This document shows, in pieces, positions 6,829 to 9,836 of a stretch of 9,836 nt of DNA. A program made the position numbers and the translations under genes. Position 1 is the stretch's first letter, and every line of letters starts with the position of its first letter. The notes beneath the pieces were generated by a model. It searched no databases. It was not told where the DNA came from and worked only from the letters and a program-made list of their open reading frames with translations. Origin of the DNA: a bacterium (GTDB taxonomy: Bacteria; Sumerlaeota; Sumerlaeia; MVZB01); contig JAMCWS010000306.1 of the NCBI GenBank assembly GCA_023480605.1, positions 1 through 9,836 of the forward strand, in the 5' to 3' direction.

Positions 6829-7158
6829 CGCTTCGAAATACAACCGTTTAATCTCTCGGTATCCCGATTGTCGTTGCCTCCCTTAATTCTTTACTCCGAT
6901 GTCGTGATTTCATGTAAAATGAAAGACGGAGGGGAAGAGAAGAGGACTACCCGCCCGATGTCCGCAAGGCCGAAACGAGTTCGGTTGTCCAGGCGCGGAT
7001 CGGCCAACGGGAACACGCCTGACGGCTCGGTCACGCATCTCGGCCGGATCGTCACCGGGTGGTCAATCGGAAAAGCCACCCGGCCGCGGCGTTCGGAAAG
7101 AATTATGCATATTCGACTACGCGCGCGACTGCGCGTTCGAGATGAAAAGGAGTAAGCC
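6813..7158. other. 346-base intergenic region with several hairpins
   Basis: Lies between the glycosidase and the VOC gene. TAAAAT (from about 6914) could be a -10 box, with TTTACT as a poor -35 at 19 nt. Perfect or near-perfect inverted repeats follow: CCGAA/TTCGG (6970-6984); GTC-C-AGGCG/CGCCTGAC with one bulge (6987-7023); CCGGGTGG/CCACCCGG, 8 bp with a 13-nt loop (7055-7083); and ACGCGC/GCGCGT (7119-7136), just before the VOC RBS. CGGCCGG (7041-7047) can pair with CCGGCCG (7080-7086), in competition with the 8-bp stem. This might be a structured 5' leader, but high GC makes chance stems common. I do not recognise any known riboswitch. The open frames here are arginine-rich with no protein signature. 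Confidence 0.45.
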
Positions 7159-7626
7159 ATGAAAGCCAAGACGATACCTGCCGGATATCATACCATCACG
7201 CCTGCGCTGGTGATCAGGAACGCCGTCAAGGCGCTGGAGTTCTACAAGAAGGCTTTCGGCGCAACCGAAAAACTCCGATTCATGATGCCTGACGGTCGCC
7301 TCGGCCATGCCGAGATTTGCCTGGGCGATTCCGTGATCATGCTGTCGGATGAATTTCCGGAGTGTGGCGGCAATGCGCCGCAAACATTGGGCGGATCGCC
7401 GGTCAGCCTCTATCTCTACGTCGATGACGTCGACGCGTTTTTCACAAAAGCGCTGGCGTCGGGCGCGAAAGAGCGCAAGGCGGTCACGGATCAATTTTAC
7501 GGCGACCGCGCCGGAGAACTCGAAGATCCGTTCGGTCATATCTGGTGGATTGCCACGCACAAGGAAGACGTTCCGCCGGAGGAATTGACGAAGCGGATGC
7601 AGGAGATGCTCGCGGCGCATAAGTAA
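7159..7626 (+). CDS. VOC-superfamily protein, PhnB/glyoxalase-like
   Basis: A 155-aa protein of the vicinal oxygen chelate fold, most like the PhnB/COG2764 group. Two beta-alpha-beta-beta-beta modules are visible: the first from ITPALVIRNAVKALEFYKKAFGA (13-35) through GRLGHAEICLGDSVIMLSDE (46-65), the second from VSLYLYVDDVDAFFTKALASGA (82-103) to GDRAGELEDPFGHIWWIATH (116-134). The tail KEDVPPEELTKRM (135-147) is typical of this subgroup. Members include isomerases, dioxygenases and antibiotic-binding proteins, so the substrate is unknown; I cannot tell whether a metal is bound. The start is clear: AAGGAG at 7147-7152 lies 6 nt before the ATG. It stands between the glycosidase and the dehydrogenase with gaps of 346 and 224 bases, so it is probably its own transcription unit. 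Confidence 0.88.
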   Translation: MKAKTIPAGYHTITPALVIRNAVKALEFYKKAFGATEKLRFMMPDGRLGHAEICLGDSVIMLSDEFPECGGNAPQTLGGSPVSLYLYVDDVDAFFTKALASGAKERKAVTDQFYGDRAGELEDPFGHIWWIATHKEDVPPEELTKRMQEMLAAHK

Positions 7627-7723
7627 TTTGCTCCACGTGTTCATGCTTCCAGCGACTTGCGCGCGTGGGCGCCGTGGCGTCGCGGGGTGGGCGATTGCGC
7701 CCGCGCGGCGCCCCATTGCGCGG

Positions 7724-7752
7724 TTGACCGGAACGCGGCGGCGAAGTAGGGT
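7724..7752 (+). promoter_or_regulatory. Possible sigma70-type promoter for the dehydrogenase gene
   Basis: TTGACC (7724-7729, five of six matches to the -35 consensus) is separated by 17 nt from TAGGGT (7747-7752, three of six to the -10). Transcription would begin about 90 bases before the ATG at 7851. The -10 is weak. Upstream, GGGCG-ATTG-CGCCC (7689-7702) is a GC hairpin after the VOC gene without a U-tract. Confidence 0.3.
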
Positions 7753-7850
7753 GAAGCGTTCGCCCGCGGCAACGAATTGGCCGGACGTCTGTGCTTACCG
7801 CGGCGGCCGCGGACCGGCGTCAAATCGTTTCGCAAGAGAGAACGGCGATC

Positions 7851-8864
7851 ATGAAAGCCGCGGTCAAGGTCGGCAAGGAACGCTTTGAAACCCGCGATGT
7901 GCCCGCGCCCGAAATCGGCCCCAACGATTGCCTGGTGCGGGTGCACTACTGCGCCACCTGCGCCTGGTGTTACGAGGAATGGCTGCGCGACGGCGTCAAT
8001 GATCTCTACGGCCCCGGCGTGACGGGCCACGAGATGGCGGGCGTAATCGAACGGGCGGGCGAGGGCGTCACGCGATGGCGGGCCGGCGACGCCGTTCTCA
8101 CTTACGCCGCCGGCCACTGCGGCGAGTGCCCGGAGTGCCGCGAAGGTCGTGAAACTTATTGCCGCAAACCCATGCCCACGGTCATTCACGGATACGCCGA
8201 TTACATCGCCGTGCCGCAGCAATGCCTGCTTCCCTCGCCCGCGTGCGTCGACCTCAAGCACGCCACGCTGATCTCCGACATGGTCGGCACGTCGATGCAC
8301 GCGATCCGCCGCGCGTTTGCCGTGAACCTGGACCGAGGGGTTGTTGCCGTCTGGGGGCTCGGACCGGTCGGCCTATTCACCGTCCAGGGGGTGCGCACAT
8401 TCGCCGGGGTGAAGCGGGTCATCGGCCTCGATCCGGTGGCATATCGGCGAGGGCTGGCCCTGGAGCTGGGCGCCGACGAGACACTGGACCCGACCCAACC
8501 CGACATCGAGGAGCATCTGCGCAATGAAAACGGCGGCCGGGGGGTGAATTATGCCTTCAATTGCGCCCTGCGCAATCCCGATGTCATCGACCTGGTTTTC
8601 CGCACCTTGAAACTCGATGGTTACCTGATGAACGTTACCGGTCAGGCGCGGTCGGGCTTCCAGGCGGAAAAACGCGTCGACGGCACATTCTATTTCTTCA
8701 AGCGCGAATACGACGAGAACGTCCGGCTCGTGCTCGACGGCAAGATACGCCTTGCGCCGGTCCTCACTCATGAGTATCCACTCGAGCGGATCAACGAAGC
8801 GCTGGAACTGCGCGCCAAACATCCGGATCAGGCCTTGAAGGTCGTCATCCGGTGCGTGCCGTAA
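7851..8864 (+). CDS. Zinc-dependent medium-chain alcohol/polyol dehydrogenase family protein
   Basis: A 337-aa protein of the MDR superfamily, NAD(P)-dependent oxidation of an alcohol or sugar alcohol; cytosolic. Visible: catalytic-domain strand with Cys37 at the usual zinc-ligand place (YCATCAWC, 33-40), GHE (His60, Glu61), the structural-zinc set C90-x2-C93-x2-C96-x7-C104, and the Rossmann loop GLGPVG (169-174) followed by VIGLDP, whose Asp suggests NAD preference. Two further cysteines flank Cys37 (34 and 40); Cys40 stands where many relatives have Asp or Ser. The frame is open from a GTG-type start at 7791, but the family N-terminus begins at MKAAVKVG, ATG 7851, with a modest purine-rich RBS (AAGAGAG). 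The substrate is unknown; neighbours suggest sugar metabolism. Confidence 0.88.
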   Translation: MKAAVKVGKERFETRDVPAPEIGPNDCLVRVHYCATCAWCYEEWLRDGVNDLYGPGVTGHEMAGVIERAGEGVTRWRAGDAVLTYAAGHCGECPECREGRETYCRKPMPTVIHGYADYIAVPQQCLLPSPACVDLKHATLISDMVGTSMHAIRRAFAVNLDRGVVAVWGLGPVGLFTVQGVRTFAGVKRVIGLDPVAYRRGLALELGADETLDPTQPDIEEHLRNENGGRGVNYAFNCALRNPDVIDLVFRTLKLDGYLMNVTGQARSGFQAEKRVDGTFYFFKREYDENVRLVLDGKIRLAPVLTHEYPLERINEALELRAKHPDQALKVVIRCVP

Positions 8865-8876
8865 GGTGGATGTGGA

Positions 8877-9037
8877 GAACGGGAACGGGGAAGAGAACGG
8901 GAACGATGACGATTACGACAGCATGTTCATTCACGATCACGATTACGATAACGAGTCCTCGTGAAGCAGTGCATTTTCACGAAGGGTGAAAAATTCGATT
9001 ACGATCACGATTACGATCACGATCACGAATTATCGTG
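8877..9037. repeat. Degenerate hexanucleotide repeat region between the dehydrogenase and GH38 genes
   Basis: Two or three blocks with a 6-base period. The first (8877-8919) drifts from GAACGG units into GATGAC/GATTAC. A second (8932-8955) and a third (8996-9028) consist of GATCAC and GATTAC units. Between the second and third lies a hairpin-forming segment, and the array ends with CACGA-ATTA-TCGTG (9024-9037). No gene signature is present: the forward and reverse translations are merely alternating Asp/Tyr/His or Arg/Asp/Asn. From memory, similar hexamer tracts occur between genes in some Planctomycetota/Verrucomicrobiota-related genomes; I have not verified this. Confidence 0.85.
8957..8992. 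other. Mutually exclusive hairpins inside the hexamer-repeat region
   Basis: TCGTGAA (8959-8965) pairs with TTCACGA (8976-8982), extendable by CC/GG past one bulged A. The overlapping TTTTCAC (8974-8980) instead pairs with GTGAAAA (8986-8992) around a GAAGG loop. Both are 7-bp perfect stems sharing the same middle arm, so only one can form at a time. The second is followed by A rather than U on the plus strand, but on the minus strand its arm ends with TTTT-like and AAAA-like flanks, giving a weak terminator resemblance. Confidence 0.5.
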
Positions 9038-9072
9038 GTAGGGCATTTCGAATAACCAGGGAGTAATGAGAC

Positions 9073-9836
9073 ATGCAACATGCGGTGCATTTGATCGGGA
9101 ACGCGCATCTCGACCCGGTCTGGCTGTGGCGCTGGACCGAAGGATGCCAGGAGGCGCGGGCGACCTTCCGCTCGGCGCTGGACCGGATGAATGAGTTTCC
9201 CGATTTCATCTTCACCTGCGCCCAGGCGGCCCTTTACCAGTGGATCGAAGAGATCGACCCGGCCATGTTCGAGGAGATCCGCGCCCGGGTGCGCGAGGGG
9301 CGGTGGGTCATCGCCGGCGGCTGGTGGATGCAGCCCGACTGCAACATCCCCGGCGGCGAATCCTTCGCGCGGCAGGCCCTTTATTCGCAGCGCTATTTTC
9401 AGAGCCGCTTCGGCGCGCGCGCCCGGGTCGGTTATAACGTCGACTCCTTCGGCCACAACCTGATGCTGCCCCAGTTGCTTACGAAGGCGGGGATGGACGC
9501 CTACGTCATGATGCGCCCCGGCCCGGGCGAAAACGACACCATTCCGCGGGGGGCGTTCTGGTGGGAAAGTCCCGACGGCAGCCGAGTGCTGACCTTTCGC
9601 ATTTACCAGGGGCCCGGTTTCGCGGCGTACGGCAACTTCGGGCCGCTGGACGAGAAAATCAAGGCCCATGCCGGGATCCTCACCGACGCGCAGCCTCTGA
9701 CGATGGCGTTCTACGGCGTCGGCAACCACGGCGGCGGTCCGACGATCGAGAATATTCACGAGATTCACCGCCTTCAGGCCGCGGGTGAGGGGCCGCAGCT
9801 CCTGTTTTCGTCGCCCAACGCCTTTTTCGACGCCCT
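9073..9836 (+). CDS. GH38 alpha-mannosidase, N-terminal 254 residues (gene runs off the right edge)
   Basis: A retaining glycoside hydrolase of family 38 that releases alpha-linked mannose; family members are usually about 800-1050 aa, so roughly a quarter to a third is seen. The catalytic-domain start is unmistakable: HLIGNAHLDPVWLWRW (6-21) with zinc ligands His12 and Asp14, GGWWMQPDCNIPGGESFARQ (82-101), the nucleophile motif NVDSFGHN (122-129) with Asp124 as likely nucleophile and zinc ligand, and FYGVGNHGGGPT (213-224). No signal peptide is seen, so the enzyme is probably cytosolic, like many bacterial GH38 proteins. The ATG at 9073 is the first start after an in-frame TGA at 9067-9069, with AGGGAG 9 nt upstream. 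The mannosidase role follows from family membership; linkage specificity is unknown. Confidence 0.95.
   Translation, partial: MQHAVHLIGNAHLDPVWLWRWTEGCQEARATFRSALDRMNEFPDFIFTCAQAALYQWIEEIDPAMFEEIRARVREGRWVIAGGWWMQPDCNIPGGESFARQALYSQRYFQSRFGARARVGYNVDSFGHNLMLPQLLTKAGMDAYVMMRPGPGENDTIPRGAFWWESPDGSRVLTFRIYQGPGFAAYGNFGPLDEKIKAHAGILTDAQPLTMAFYGVGNHGGGPTIENIHEIHRLQAAGEGPQLLFSSPNAFFDA

Noticed and set aside
6868..7155. Possible small plus-strand gene of 95 codons between the glycosidase and VOC genes
   Set aside because: TTG start without a fitting RBS, an arginine-rich translation over hairpin sequence, and an equally open frame on the other strand.
8977..9768. Minus-strand open frame of 263 codons across the repeat and GH38 region
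   Set aside because: It is antisense to the unmistakable GH38 catalytic domain. One end is only the translated hexamer repeat (RDRDRNRDRN).

Overview
The window is GC-rich, gene-dense bacterial DNA. It most likely comes from a Gram-negative environmental bacterium: there is a lipobox lipoprotein of a Gram-negative-type family, Shine-Dalgarno sites throughout, and GC-rich third codon positions. The carbohydrate-active genes and a degenerate GATTAC/GATCAC hexamer tract between genes fit the Planctomycetota/Verrucomicrobiota/Lentisphaerota area or a neighbouring candidate phylum. That placement is a low-confidence impression. No rRNA, tRNA, CRISPR array, transposase or phage gene was found.

Left part (1-2469, minus strand): a biotin-synthesis operon transcribed leftwards. 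It reads bioB (biotin synthase, TTG start), bioF (8-amino-7-oxononanoate synthase), then the 5' part of an alpha/beta hydrolase in the position and with the motifs expected of a BioH-type pimeloyl-ACP methyl ester esterase. The genes abut or overlap by four bases, so translation is probably coupled. Other bio genes may follow beyond the left edge. Upstream is a 406-base non-coding region with three tandem 13-14 nt repeats.

Middle (2876-4418, minus strand): a two-gene unit of unknown function. A four-helix bestrophin-like DUF4239 membrane protein is followed 13 nt later by a DUF3313-type lipoprotein. A 372-base divergent intergenic region separates it from the rightward genes.

Right part (4791-9836, plus strand): a six-hairpin-type glycosidase-like protein with two credible starts (secreted or cytosolic); a 346-base intergenic region with several hairpins; a PhnB-like VOC protein; a zinc-type medium-chain dehydrogenase; a hexamer-repeat region with competing hairpins; and the N-terminal third or so of a GH38 alpha-mannosidase. 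The two glycosidases and the dehydrogenase suggest use of complex glycans or sugars, but the gaps of about 200-350 bases argue against one tight operon.

I see no convincing new multi-gene defence or mobile system. The observations most worth following are the DUF4239/DUF3313 pair, the alternative starts and unassigned family of the glycosidase, the structured stretch before the VOC gene, and the two repeat regions.
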